From Molossus alvarezi (Eukaryota > Chordata > Mammalia > Chiroptera > Molossidae), in the NCBI GenBank assembly GCA_037176705.1, contig CM073898.1, positions 42,199,488 to 42,263,487 on the forward strand: a DNA stretch of 64,000 nt, read 5' to 3'. This document shows positions 10,263 through 23,484 of the stretch, one piece after another (positions within the stretch are counted from its first letter, which is position 1; the number at the start of each line of letters is the position of its first letter). The translations under genes were made by a program, and so were the position numbers. The notes beneath the pieces are model-generated. The model was given only the letters and a program-made list of their open reading frames with translations. It made no database searches and was not told the DNA's origin.

Positions 10263-12755
10263 AAATAAAGGTCTCATGTTGCCAAAAATAAAAGAAGAAA
10301 GCAGCATTGTAGAAGCAGTAGGTGCCAAGAGCTGTCTCTGCCCGTAGGCACAAACTGGCTGGAAAACAAACCAACCCGTTGGAGAGATATTATCTTTGAA
10401 GGGAGAAAGTTTAGACACATAAATGATGCAATCAGTGAGTGAAGACAAGTGGGTCCTCCAATGGGAAGGCACATTTGGCTTTAGGAAGTCAGAAAAAACA
10501 TGGAAATCAACAGGGTCGTGACAAAGTCTGCAGGGAAACAAACAGACCACCAAGAATATCCCAGCAACATGGCAAAAGCTACGTACGGTTAGGGCAATAT
10601 ATGTTTTGGGGAATTGAGAGTATCCCAGAAGGAACAGCAGAGTCTGTGTGTGATCATAGTCACCCCTCCACCCTAACAGCCCTGTTTTCCCCTCTGCATG
10701 AAAAGGATCTCTGCATATCATCGTTTCCATAGGAGACAATGAGACATGCCTTCGAAGCAGCATTGTTCTTAAGCATCACAGAACAACTGACTAAAACATT
10801 ACTCAAACTCATTGTGGGTCCCCTGAAGTTAAATTTAAAAAGAGTCTTTTTACCAAATTTCCCCTGAATTTCAATTATTTTAGTATTTATGTGCACAGAG
10901 CCCCCAACTTCCAGCTTCACTGACCTAAGACTGGTAGAAGCAAAGGAATAATGAATGGGAAATTACACAATAAGAGTGGTTTTAAATGTAAATTTACAAA
11001 TGGGTCTGGAGAGTCAGCAGAATAAGATGTCTTGGCAGGTAAACCTCAACATGAGGCCTTCTAAGTCCATTCCTTGTTTCTTCCTTTAAGAAATATGAGA
11101 TAATGTTCAGTGAATCACCAGATGGAGAAATTGTTCAGGCAAAATGGCTTTGCAAGTTCCCTTGTAAATCGCCTCTGGCTTCTAAAAAACAGTAGCAAAT
11201 GTGCTGAAGACTGAATTAGCTAGAACAGAAGTTTCACTTTTTCACTATACGAATTGTCTGGGCCTGAACTAAAACCTGGACTCCTGGTGCTAGAAGGGTG
11301 TTGAGCTGTCAACTGGGCCGGTGGTTTCAGTCAGGAAGACTTACAAGCTTAGAAAACTGAGAGCAGTGTGAGGTCTCCTCCAGACCGAGAGCAATCCATT
11401 CCCTTGGTAACCTGAGTTTAGTGGGATTTGTTACCCGTAGAATGTGCATGCTGACGGAGAGACATTGACATCTGCATGAGACACATTGTGAAGCCCTTGT
11501 AGAGGTTCCCAAATGGCCTGGGGTGGGGCGGTGTTAGAAGAGGATAGCCATTTTCAAGTAGACCACAAGAAATGAGAATCTTCTGGAAGGCCAGAGGTTG
11601 GAACTTTGTCTTGCTTTGTACACTTCAAACCTTTCAAAAGATAAGATTTAAAGAGCCTTCAGCTGAACGGAGCCAAGGACACTGCCCACATTGAGAGATC
11701 CATCGGACCTTCACGTGACTCTTGACCCTCAGACCACCATGTAGCTACGAGGCCTGCATCTTGAGCGTACTGAGGATTCTGAAGAGTCTTCGGGAAAGGA
11801 ATGCCTTCTTAGAGCATTGTATTGGAAGTATCCCTCCCAGGACTCTAAAAGTGAGGGGTCTGCTGAAGGAAGCCTCCCACGTTCACCCCGCTGGAATGGA
11901 CAAAGTTATAGAACAGGGTGAGAAAACTAGCAGTCAGATATTTTTAAGCCTTGCCTTTCAAAAAGTTGGGTTAAAATTGGGGTATTGTGGCAAAATCATA
12001 GAGCCATCCACCGCAAATTTACTGAGTTTTACAAGTATTTCTCATTTGAAGCTAAAACTTGCATTTAGGGGGAAAAGCCTTGGGAGAGGAGGGAATCTGG
12101 AATGTGTGCAATTTAAATTCCTTTGCATTTAGTGACTTTTTCTGACTAGGGAAGGATTCAGGTATTTGGATAATTTCATAAACCATTGACTTTTTAAAGA
12201 GGAATATGAAGAAACATATGCCAATTGAGTTAGAAGCTGGGCATAGCTGTGAGATAGATAATAGTCCTTTTTTTACCAAAATGTGGTTTATGAGGCTTTT
12301 AATAGAGATTAAATTGGTGGAAACCAGGTTGTACCTTATTATGGATTTGATAGTTTCTGCATTTATCTCCGCAATGTAATGATGAACTGTTGGACCCAAT
12401 GTAGAGTCTTTAACTCTGCATAGATCATCCAGTTTCATTTCAGAAATCAGAAATGACACATCTCTATACAAAAATCAAAATAATTCATCAGTGACTAGTT
12501 ATTTCCATCCATACAAATCCCTCCTGCTGTGTCTGTTTCTGTTCAAGGCCCCGAGAACCCTGGTGCATAACAAGGATCACTTTGATCTCTGTACCCAATT
12601 CTTATCCTGGGATCTTCTTCCTTTCCCAAAATGCCAACCATTCAAAGACAATTACTGAGTTATTATCACACTGAAATTCCTTTTAGATGGTGATATATAC
12701 TATGAAGAAAACCAAAGTAGACTAAGGGGAAACAGTGCCAGGTTTGGAGGGATGC
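10263..12755. other. Unassigned unique DNA
   Basis: I see no repeat family and no gene. Frames of 136-171 codons exist (10248-10763 minus, 11722-12132 plus, 12052-12471 minus), but they overlap on opposite strands, lack recognisable domains and show no splice-site-bounded exon pattern I can defend. Confidence 0.4.
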
Positions 12756-12759
12756 ACAT

Positions 12760-13000
12760 TTGAAAAAATAGTCAGGAAGCCCTCCCTGAGGAAACGAGAA
12801 GAGAACTAAAGGGCGGGGGGGGGGGGGGGAGGCAAAGTGGGCAGAAACTGATGCATTCATGAGCGCCAAGGGGCTTGGGGGCTGGAGGGAAATGGAAAGA
12901 AGGTGGAAGGCAAGGTTAGAGAGGCAGGCAGGGGCCAGGTATGTAAGGTTTGATTTTATTTTAGGTGTGAAAGCAGTTGGTTGTGAAAATGAGAATGTGG
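12760..13000 (-). repeat. L2 LINE fragment, antisense, holding a G15 run
   Basis: 'agtcaggaagccctccctgagg' and 'ggcaaggttagagaggcaggcaggggccagg' match the reversed L2 3' region in the expected order. A homopolymer of 15 G lies at 12815-12829 between them. Confidence 0.5.
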
Positions 13001-15779
13001 ACCATGACAAAGTGCCTATCCTCCTGGAGCTTACCGCAGTGGGGGGTGGGGCAAGATGATTAATGAGTAGACCAGATATGAGATGGTCTCTGTTTAAAAA
13101 GATAACACCAAATTGATATTTTATAGAATCATGAATTCATGGGCCTTCAAACTGCTGAGTTTACCCCAATCTGTAGAGGGACATTATCCACCTTGAACTT
13201 CCATGTACACAAGTGTAATAGACCAGCTTTTCATCATTTTACAACATGCCTTTACTGCTCAGAACAGTGTACATACTTCCTAACCAAACTTTGGATAGAA
13301 AATAAGATTTGAGGATCCTCATTAAATCATGATCTAGAACTAATTCTAAGAAAACTTACCTTTTACCAAAATAAATGTATTACGTATGTTTGCTTTTCAA
13401 CATTGGTTCTTAATATTCATGAAGTTATGACTTAGGCCATTCAATGGGAAATCTTGATGATACCCTCTCTAAAAGATTAGGAAGGCACATGTGTGTGTGT
13501 TCCTTTCAGTGTCTGCCATCATGTATGTGAATGAATTAATGAATGTTGTTCAACTTCATTTTTGTTGTTGTTCTCTCTCTTTTGGTTAACTCGATAAGAT
13601 TCAGACAGAGGTCTGAATGAAGTAGCCCCTCCTTCTTCTACTTCATGTGTCCTGAACTTCCCAGTGGTGACCACAGATATGGAGGCCTTTTGTCCTTCCA
13701 CATTTAACCCCTTAGACCACTTACAGAAGAAAAGGTGGCACTACCCTCCGGGCTAATTTCCAATCAGTCTGGAACCTTCCACATTCTTGTACTCTATTTC
13801 CTTCTATCCAGATAAAGAGGTGACATCAGCAGCTGGTGTGCAAACCACAGAGAAGGATGGATCAGACTACTTGGCCTAAAGCTGCTACTTCTGGACAAAA
13901 GCTTCGAGAGGCTAATCCAGGGGCTCACGGTTCCCTGAAGGCCTTGCATCAGCGATTAAGTTTATAGACAGGAAATGGCAAGACTCTGAGGGAGGCTGGG
14001 GGCGTGAAGCTGGGTAAGGAGGGACAGCAAAGGGTAGACAATTTCTGCAAAGGATCTGGCCCTATTACCTATGACCTTTTCCCCCCTCCATGTACAGGTT
14101 TATTACTTGCTCTTCATTCAGTTAAACCACTATTCAGCTGGGAAAATCCAAGAACCAGAATGTTCCTTTAAACAAAGGGAACCAGAAGGATGGAGCCTGG
14201 AGATGCTGTGATAAAGGCCATGCCTTCAAAAGAGACCTGGTGGGAGTAACTGAAATGCCAGCACCTTGCTTTGGTTTGAAAATGCCTATGTTTTTGTTTT
14301 GTTATGTTTGTTTGTTTTGTTTCTTTAGATTCCACATATAAGTAAATCATATGGCCTTTCCGTGCCATTGTATACAAATATGCTTAAATAATTTTTTAAA
14401 AGAAAATGCTATGTGACTTTAAAATATTTGTGGTGGTGGTGGAAAGGGAGGTTGAATGAGGAAGAGGAGGAAGGCAAGCACCTACTTTATTTCAAGCCCA
14501 AGGAACCAGAGGTTCCAGGCAACGCCAGCCCTATTCAGTGCACCAGAATGAGAGCTAAATAATAAAATCACATTATACAATGCAGAAGTCAACCCAGAGC
14601 GATGAATACAGAACAAAGGTACTTTGGAATATGTCATCCGAACATTCCTGTCTGCACAGCTTAGTGTTCTTAAATGTGTTTTATGTTTAATGAAAGAAAC
14701 AATGACTTTCGGTGGAGGGAAAAAAGAGATCTTTAAAGATAATCAAGGCCTTAACTACCTACCTTAGGTAGCTGAGAAAAAGCTACTGTACTCTTTATTT
14801 TTTACCACTCCAGATATGTAATTTAATGCAGGTCTAATGACAGTCTCAAACATGGGGCTTTAATCGAAATCGTTCAAGCTCAGTACTGTGACAGGAACTC
14901 ACAAGCCCCCAACAGTGCTGCCCATTTTCTCAGGTTTTGCAAGAAAAAAAGGAAAGAAGAAAAAAACCTCTTGAACTTATGTTGCTATTGATGTGTAATA
15001 TACAATAAAAAAAAAAAACAGTTAAATTTCAATTACCCACAGGTAATTATAATTTTATTGTTTGACTGTACTACAGGGATTTTTGTAATTCCCGAGACTA
15101 ATAATTTTCTATAATTTTACAGGTTGTCAAATAAACTATTAAAGATTATCTTTGAAAAGGCATCTGCAATTGTAAGGACATATCACACTGTTCGTGTACT
15201 GTATGAGTAATTAGAGATCCCTGGATAGTGAAATACCTGTGCGGGGAGCTCACCACCGCCCCGCACACTTCCTCGCTGCCGCTCTAATCTCCACGGACGC
15301 CTTCCCACTTCTCAGCTGTTCTCTTCTCTGCTGTAGGACGCACGCTCACATTTTATTAATATTCCCCCCAGTAATCCAAACAGTTTGTCAGGATAAAGCT
15401 CTACCTCCTGGTGGGGAGAAGTTAAAATCAGAAAGATGGGCCCCACCAATTGTTACTGGGGAAAAAATCTCAGGATCTCAGGATAAAAGGTAAAATGAGA
15501 GGAGGTGGATGGGAGTGAGGAGAGTGGAGGGGGGATTATCACAGAGAGCGAGAGGGAGAGAGAGGGGCCAAGATAAGTTATAAAGTTATTTCTATCAATA
15601 ACCACTATAATCAATGAGATGAAATTAGCCTGATAACAAGATTCTTACTGAAATTTTTCTTTCATAAGGCAACTTCTGTCATTTCCATATTTCCACGTAT
15701 ACATTGTGTATAAAAGATCAATCCTGTCCTTTTTGATCAGGTAACAATACTTCTCTCTTTTGAAACATCTATGCCAGGC
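13001..15779. other. Mostly unique DNA; possible conserved non-coding block near 14.78-15.22 kb
   Basis: No gene or clear repeat. A small GA-rich tract lies at 15541-15570. At 15040-15220 the sequence is AT-rich but complex, with several TAATTA/ATAATT cores (aggtaattataattttattg, gagtaattagagatccc). It has the look of conserved non-coding DNA, but conservation cannot be tested here. 15239-15300 is a short CpG-containing GC-rich stretch, too small for an island. Confidence 0.35.
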
Positions 15780-15799
15780 CAGGGAGGTGCTGATGGCTC

Positions 15800-16560
15800 C
15801 TCATGGGGCCTCTCATTCTTCCCCAAACACACCTTGCTTGTCATGCCTTCCTGCCTTCGTGCATATCCAACCCTCCGTCTAAAAGCCTTCCTCCCCTCTC
15901 CTGTCAAACTCCTGCTTACTCTTCAAGACCAGAGAAAATGTGCCTCTTGATAAAGATGTTACTAACTCTACAATTTGTATTACATATTTTCTCTTCTGGT
16001 TACTCAGGGGGTTTTCAAAATCTTTATTATTGGGGCAAATGCCACCAGCCACCATGTTAGGTAAACCAAAATGAAACCTAGGGTGGAGGCAGTAGATGGA
16101 TATGCCTGAACTGTCTGAGGGGTACAGGAGAGAGCCAGCAATGACTTCCTGGGCCAGAACAGGGATGAGGACTTTGGTGCATGTGTTCGGGAGGTAGGGT
16201 GGTACCAGGGCAACAGTAGTGGCTTGACAGCAAGAACAAGAAAGTGAGGAAAAAGAGGTTTTGTTAGGAGACAAGGATGGGGGAACAAATACTATGTAGT
16301 TTGATTAGATTACTCTGGACAGATTCTGTCTGAAAAGGTTGAAAACACAATGGGGTCTGTTGGCCTGTGCCAAACACCACCTAACCAGGACCTACCGGGG
16401 CCTACCTGGGCAAACATTGCACTGCCCTATAAATCAATGCTTTCGTCCACCTCCTCCACTAGCCTGGGGATTCCTAAAGGGCAGACACAGTTACATTCCT
16501 TTCTCTGCCCCCAGCACCTCACCTAGTAGGCAGCTGTCGAATACATTTTTGCTGACTGTA
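15800..16560 (+). repeat. L2 LINE 3' region, sense, interrupted
   Basis: 15805-15960 matches L2 (cacaccttgcttgtcatgcc, caaactcctgcttactcttcaagacc). 16435-16560 gives the end of the element (ctagcctggggattcctaaagggcagacac, ctgcccccagcacctcacctagtagg). The interval 16015-16430 does not match L2 and is unassigned; it may be a later insertion. Confidence 0.55.
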
Positions 16561-16749
16561 GTTGGAAACACACAGAAAGCGTGAACTCTTTTCTTGGCCC
16601 TTCCGCAGTCTGCCTCTATAATCTGTACAAGATTGAACCTCAGGTTTCCATACTATATATACACTCTATTTCCTCTTAAAAATCTTGAGGGAGAGTCAAA
16701 ATCATTTGCTACTAACACCGTAAAACCTCTCTCACTTGAATTTCTACAC

Positions 16750-17033
16750 TAGGAGAGTAAAATGTTTTTTGTTTTTTTTTAATCCTCATCCGAGGACATT
16801 TTTCCATTTTTTGTACAGACAGAGTGGGAAGGAGAGAGAGGAAGAGAGAGAGAGGGAAACATCGATGTGAAAGGGACACATCGAGTGGCTGCCACCCGCA
16901 CAACCAACCAGGGCCGGAGACAAACTGCAACCGAGGTACATGCCCTTAGCGGGAACCGAACCCGGGTCTCTCCGGACCGCAGGTGGACGCTCTACCCACT
17001 GAGCCAAACTGGCCAGGGCTAGGAGAGTAAAAT
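16750..17033 (-). repeat. VES SINE, antisense, with 14-bp target duplication
   Basis: SINE body 16764-17019. The plus strand reads the reversed tail (aatcctcatccgagga), the GA-rich block, 'catcgatgtgaaagggac', and the reversed tRNA-like head ending 'gagccaaactggccagggc'. It is flanked on both sides by taggagagtaaaat (16750-16763 and 17020-17033). The perfect duplication and low divergence suggest a fairly recent insertion. Confidence 0.97.
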
Positions 17034-20000
17034 CTTAATTGAGCAACCAGAAATAAGTAAAAACGCAACAAAGGACAGCAACCAATTCGCTTTTTCTCAC
17101 TATGGGGTAAATGGTTGATTGAAGATTTTGAGTGAGAATCCAATTTGTTGAGAGAGTCAGAGTTCACTGGTGTCACAAGGTGTCTTGTGAGTGTGAGTAA
17201 GGGATAAGGAAGGAGGAAGTAGGTCATAGAAGAGAAAAAAGAATCAGAAAGGACTTAGGAACTAAGCAGACATATTTTGTTATCTTAACATATTGCCCAG
17301 AGTTTTCTTTAGTAAGAAGAATTGATCATAGTTTGATTTTTAGGGGGAAAAATACAAAAAAGTCAAATTAAAAGGTTAGACAATAATTATATTAACTGTT
17401 TGAGATAATAAATCTGTAAGGAATGTAAAGATGATCGTATAAAAAATTCCCCACGGCCACACTGGATAGTGACAGAGTGAAGACCAGGGATTAAATCCTT
17501 TGCCTTTTAGTCCAGCGCTGGTTCTGCACTTCTCTGCTCCCAATCTTTGTGCCAATACTTCAAAAGAGACCCTCCAACACAGAGCAGAGACGTCTCACAG
17601 TAAAAAAAATGTTGTTAAGATGGTTGATGAAAAAATGAAACAGATCCAAAACATCAACAATACTAGTATTTAAACAAAGAGTGTATCTTTTATCTACGCA
17701 TAATTTCAACATAGATTTCATCCTGATACAACATATTTATTTCTTCATTGGCCACTGCAAAGCTAGTACTTGGCCTTGCAGTATAAGCATTCTGGAAGCT
17801 TAAAATTTGAAAATGTAAAATTATTAAATAAATAGTCCTTATTGCAGGATGTCTTAATTCTCGATAAGTCATTTTGATAACAGCTTTGTGCCCTGAGCTG
17901 AAGGCAATGCCAAGGTCAATTATTTCATTCAAGGCCCCTAATTAAGACTACTTCCTTGAGGTCAAAACTAATGCATTACTTTATTTTAATAGAGAAAAGA
18001 TCAAAGCTCTACCTTAAATTTTCTTGATGCAAAGCAATGCTGCTTTAATCTGGGTTACAGTAACAAGGGCAAAAAGCTCTTTACTTATTTTGAAGCACCC
18101 CTCACCCAAAAGCTAGAGTTCTACTCCATGGAAATGAAGTTTATCTAGTGGTGGCCACTGCCCAACTTCTGTTCTCTCTGCAAGTCTTTAGTTTTTTTGT
18201 TTTGTTTTTTTTTGCTATACCAGAAACTTTATTTCTCTGGAACAAGCTTGCATTAACAAAACCAGTTGACCCAGAAATGCCCAGAGCTGCTCTGTATACT
18301 TCTGAGATCCTCAGTCCCCATACACTCTGTGCTATTGCTATTAGAACAGAGATAATGCATAGGAGATGGACATCCCCCAAGATATGCTTCATGGGGCCCA
18401 AACAAATTCAGTTCACAGTGTTTAAAAATCAAGAAATGTATCATAAAGTCTGGATTTCTGGATTTTCAAGGAAAGAATCAAAAGACCTAACAGTCCATAA
18501 TCTTCAAGGGAAGCAACTGGCTGGAGTGGAGGACTGGCAGCCTCCTTTAGATAGGGCGTGCATTCCAATGTGCCCCATCCCAGCTGCTCATTGTGGCAAG
18601 GCTCATGAACTGGCCAACATATTTCATTTGGCTGGTGTAGCCTCTAAATTATTATTAATATATTTTTTTAAATTGTAATGCTCTCGGGCAGGATTTAAAC
18701 TCTGTTGTTCCACAGGTTCAACATCTCTATGGCTTGATACAATGCCAGATTCACATATTTTTATTGTCACCCTGGCCTCAGTAGCAGCCCTTCCCAATGT
18801 CGTGCCTCGTTTCCCCTCAGCCCACCTGAACCCCCCTATGCTGAAGTGGACAGTTTCCGGCAGACTGACAACTGTCCACCTCAAAAGCCCATGTCTCTCT
18901 CCCTCTCTGCCAGAGGGTTTCCGGCACCTCTATGCATATTCCACAGCAGGGCACAGAGAGGGAGCGCTGGGCATCACACCCCCATGCAGCCTCTCCCAGT
19001 GGGGGCGTGGGCGACAGTGGATACACACCTCAGCACCCTCATACCAACGCCTGGTGAAATGATCCGAGGTGTGTTCCACGTGGTTTCTCAGGGGGTCCCC
19101 AGTGCAATGGAGCCCACTGCCCACAGTGGGCATCAGCCCATAAACACAGCCCTGTGGCTTTCCTCCCTTCCCCAAGCCACTCCCCACTCTTCTTCACTCC
19201 GTCCTCCTAGAATCACCTCCTGAATCAACTATGTGCACCGAGATGTAGGCTCAGGTTGCTTTCAGGGGAGACTAAGCTAAGACGATATTTAACGGTGTTG
19301 TACTGTGAGGGTAACAGTTACGCTCCGTGAGAATGATTGGTCAAGACGGGGAGGCTTCCAGAATCCATGTCACAGCAGAAAAACTTGCAGGAACTGTGCA
19401 GAGATTTCAGATGAGTCTGATAACTAGAGTCACATTTGGGGGAAACATGCCCTAAGAAGAGAGAAAACGGACAGGTTCGCTCCAGAGGGCTAGATTAAGA
19501 CCGAGAAGTCTGACCCAGGCAGGTGTAGGTACAATGTGAGGACGCCTCTTTAATCTTTAGAGCACACTTAAAATGGAATGGACGGCTGCTTTGTGGGGAG
19601 GCTCGCATTTCCTTCCGGAGAGTAAAAGAAACAAAATCCCCTTACATTCTACAGACCCTCACGATCCATGTTGCCCACACACATTTATTTAATGTCCCAA
19701 TCATAGTGCTATATACAGGGGAATCTTGCTGTTTAGTGGGTGGCGTAGCTTTTCAGATGCCTCTTTTGAGGTTGGAGAAGGGAAAAGAAAGAGAGAATGC
19801 TGGCATTTGATGATGGGAACAGTAGTCCCTCCACCATTACAGGGATATAATTTAGCACCCCTATAAAACCTGGCAATGCCTCAAATCAAAATGCGTTTTT
19901 CTCTTCACACTGAGAATCTCTTAAGTGCATAAGAACGCATAAGATCGGGTGAATTATCTATTATTTGAAAGGTATTTATGACGCCCAACATGGGAGGGCA

Positions 20001-21787
20001 CGATTCATATCTGCTCCGCACAGAAACTCAGACATGACAGTAAGCCAGCAGGGAGGAAATAGCTGAAATATTTGGAAGAACGGACCCTCCCTGCCAGAGG
20101 TTACTGTGAATTCAAGTGTTTTCCAGCGCTCCCCTTCTTCAAAGCTAAAAAGCAATGAGGTAGTCAAATTAATGAAGTATTGTAATAGAAATGGAAAGAT
20201 TCGAGAGCGCCGAAGAGTGGAATCCAGTTTTGTTCTTAAGAGGCATGCTAGAAAAGAAGCACTTTGATGTGAGAGGCTAGCTGGAGGGGCTATTCAGCTT
20301 CAGTGTCACCAAAAAAATAAAATCGGAATGAATTAGCATGATTTTGTTATCACTCCAGATATGATAACACATGAGAAAATAGACATTACCTAGTTATAAT
20401 TCATCGAGTTTCAGATAAAAGTAAGCTTCAAGAACAGGGCTCTATCCCGCGTACGTTTTATCGGAGCCTCCAGTGGATTGAATTACAGTTCCTGTAATGG
20501 CCAGCAGCCCTCCCATATATATTTATGGATTCCAGTCTACTCAACAAAAGCAAAAATTAATCGGAAATTCATTACCACAGAACACAAAAGGTCCGATGGA
20601 ACTCCCAAAGTGATGGTGGCCAACGTCCAGGGAAGTATCAACTCCGACTGCTCTTAATCCAATGTCACACAGTGGAATTTGTGGATGTTCACAAGAAGCT
20701 TAGTCTTAACTTCAAAGGTCAAGATTTTTAAATCTGAGAATAAAAGTGATTTTTCTTTGAGCATAGGTACAGCAAACTGCAAAGTACCACTCCCAGCATT
20801 GCTCCAGTCTCTAGCGCTCCCTACAATAAGACAGTCACTAGGACAATGAGGGGACCTGGTAGCATCTTATTCTACCTCCCCAGACAGCCCGGATGATGCC
20901 TCAAGGAGAGGGTATTGGCTCCAACCCCGGTGCTCCTGTGGGTGGACCACAACAACAGATGCTTTTTAAATGACATGCTGTTTCTTGTTCTCCTAGTTGA
21001 GTAAGTTGATTTCACTGGGATTTTTCGTTTGATGATACTAATTCCACCAAAGATAATTAGGGAACAAGGAAGTCTGTTTTTGTATTTGTACCTTGGGGAT
21101 GTACAGATTTAGCACCTGAAGGAAAATGAACTTCACTGGATGAGAGGATAGAGGAAACTATTTTGAAAAAGAAATTAATGGAGCTTAGGGTTGGGTATCT
21201 CCTGCAGAAGCAAACCTTTGGATTAGGACCCCTCTGGTGATGTGAACATCCCATCATTTCTTCAGTGTGTCTTGGTTCTACACAGCCAGCCAATGACATT
21301 GATATTTGTAAAAATAAACTTGTTGTTCAACTATCAAACTCTCCTAGCTCATAGTGGTGGTGTTGATGGGTGTCAATCTGAATTATTAATGTTGAAATAA
21401 TGTTTCACATGTAACATATTTTCTGACAAAAAATAAATTAAAAATAATAATAATTCAACAGCCCACTCTGCTTTCTGGATGATGTCTCGCACACAACTCT
21501 CTGATTAGAGCCAACTGTGACTGTGGTTGTCATAAGACACTCCATGTAGCAAAGCTGACAGTTTGTTTGAAAATTTTAGGATTGGACAAACGGCAATCAA
21601 ATGTCACAAAAATGCAATGTTTTAGTAGGGGAGAATATGACAGCACATTCAGTCAATATCCCCACCACTTATCAATAGAAGCGTCTGATTGAAACTTCTT
21701 AGGAATAGTTACTGTGCCTATTCTGTCTGTGCTGTGGTCCCACAACTACATGAGGGATATGGGGCCACTAACACACACTTTTAGAAT
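17034..21787. other. Unique DNA, about 4.7 kb; candidate conserved non-coding blocks
   Basis: No repeat family or gene recognised. 17.65-18.01 kb and 20.16-20.48 kb are complex AT-rich stretches with homeodomain-like TAATTA/TTAATT cores and no repeat signature. 18.75-19.22 kb is more GC-rich and carries overlapping open frames on both strands with no recognisable protein. A 176-codon plus-strand frame at 18148-18678 has no family signal. Confidence 0.35.
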
Positions 21788-22439
21788 TTAAATACTTTTT
21801 TCTTTTTTTGAATATATTTTTTATTAATTAATTTATTTTTGTTGCAGAAGTTTCTCCTCGCTATCCCCCCCGCCCCCAACCATTGTTGTTTATGTCCATT
21901 GGTTAGGTATACATGCATATAAGTTCTTTGGTTTATCTCATCCCTCCCCGCCAAGGTTTGTCAGTCTGAACCATACTCCTTTCTATGTCTCTGGGTCTAT
22001 TTCGTTCATCAGCCCACCTTGTTCATTATATTCCACAGATAAGTGAGATCATGTGGTATTTGTCTTTCTCTGATTGGCATATTTCGCTCAGCATAATACT
22101 CTCCAGGTTCCTCCATGTCATCTCAAAGGATATGAGATCTTTCTTTCTTACAGCTGCATAGTATTCCATTGTGTACATGTACCACAGCTTTTTTATCCAC
22201 TCATCTATTGATGGACACTTGGGCTATGTCCAGATCTTAGTGATTGTAAATAGGGCTGCTATGAACATAGGGGTACATATATTCTTTCTGATGGTGTTTC
22301 AGGCTTCTTCAGGTGTATTTCTAGAAGTGGGATCACTGGGTCAAATGGCAGTTCAATTTTTAATTTTTTGAGGAAACATCATATTGTTTTCCATAGTGGC
22401 TGCACCAGTCTGCATTCCCACCAGCAGTGTACTAGAGTA

Positions 22440-22613
22440 CAATCAGCCCTTGTTTATTGTGTTTAATCAGTGATAAATGAATTTCCGCAAGGTAGGATTC
22501 TTTATTTGTATACAGTCGTCCCTCTCCACTAAATGCTTCGTGGCCTCACTGTATCATATAACTGCAATAGAGAGGCCGCGAAAGTCGAAGCGCAAAGTGG
22601 CGAGGGACGACTG
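22440..22613. mobile_element. Small Tc1/mariner-type (Tigger-like) non-autonomous DNA element(s) in L1, TA-flanked
   Basis: 174 bp that the other L1 copies in this window lack. It sits between TA (22438-22439) and TA (22614-22615), at a site that the flanks rebuild as 'agagtaccc'. The left end is caatcagcccttg. The right end is gagggacgactg, the inverse of cagtcgtccctc. A second complete left end (cagtcgtccctc), itself preceded by TA, starts at 22513. So 22513-22613 is a 101-bp unit with roughly 28-bp imperfect terminal inverted repeats (cagtcgtccctc.ccact....gcttcg). No transposase is encoded; movement would depend on an enzyme made elsewhere. Superfamily inferred from TA duplication and ends. 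Confidence 0.8.
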
Positions 22614-22802
22614 TACCCTTTTCTCCACATCCTTGCCAGCACTTGTTTGATGATTTGTTGATGGCAGCCACTCTGGCAGCTGTGAGGTGATAACTCATAG
22701 TTGTTTTAATTTGCATCTCTCTGATGATTAGTAACGTTGAGCATTTTTTCACATGTCTCTTGGCCATTTGTATGTACTACTTGGAGAGGTGTCTATTTAG
22801 GT

Positions 22803-23076
22803 CCTCTGCCCATTTTTTTTTTTTTTTATCCTCACCTGAGGACATTTTTCCATTTTTTACTCAGATAGAACGGGAAGGAGAGAGAGGAAGAGAGAGAAAC
22901 ATCGATGTGAAAGGGACACATCGAGTGGCCGCCACCCACACGACCCAACCAGGGCCGGGGACAAACTGCAGCCAAGGTACATGCCCCTAGCGGGAACCAA
23001 ACCCGGGTCTCTGTGGAACACAGGCTGACGCTCTAACCGCTGAGCCAAACCGGCCAGGGCCCTCTGCCCATTTTTT
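22803..23076 (-). repeat. VES SINE, antisense, inserted in L1 with 16-bp target duplication
   Basis: SINE body 22819-23060: reversed tail (atcctcacctgaggac), GA-rich block, 'catcgatgtgaaagggac', reversed head ending 'gagccaaaccggccagggc'. The L1 sequence cctctgcccatttttt is repeated exactly at 22803-22818 and 23061-23076. This marks target-primed insertion into an L1 already in place. Confidence 0.98.
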
Positions 23077-23484
23077 AATTGGATTCTTTGTCTTCCTTTT
23101 GAGCTGTTAAGCTGTATGAGCCCTCTATATATTTTGGAAATTAACCCCTTATCTGATGTATTGTTGGAAATTATGCTCTCCCATACAATGGGTTGCCTTT
23201 CCATTTTGATGGTTGTTTCTTTTGCTGTGCAAAAGCTTTTTAGTTTGATGTATTGTTATTTTTTTCCTTTGTTTCTCTTGCCTTAGGTATTGTATCAGTG
23301 AAAATTCTGCTGTGTGTGATGTCTGAAATTTTGTTGCCTACATTTCCTTCTAGGGTTTCTATGGATTCAGGAGTTGCATTTAAGTCTTTTATCGATTTTG
23401 AGTTTATTCTTGTGTATGGTGTAAGTTGGTGGTGTAGCTTCATTTTTTTTGCATGTAGCTGTCCAGTTTTCCCAACATCTTTTT

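Noticed and set aside
15239..15310. CpG island or promoter
   Set aside because: Only about 70 bp of raised CpG; far below island size and no transcript start features.
18148..18678. 176-codon plus-strand frame as a gene or retrocopy
   Set aside because: Begins in a T-rich tract, shows no recognisable protein family, and is matched by overlapping frames on the other strand.
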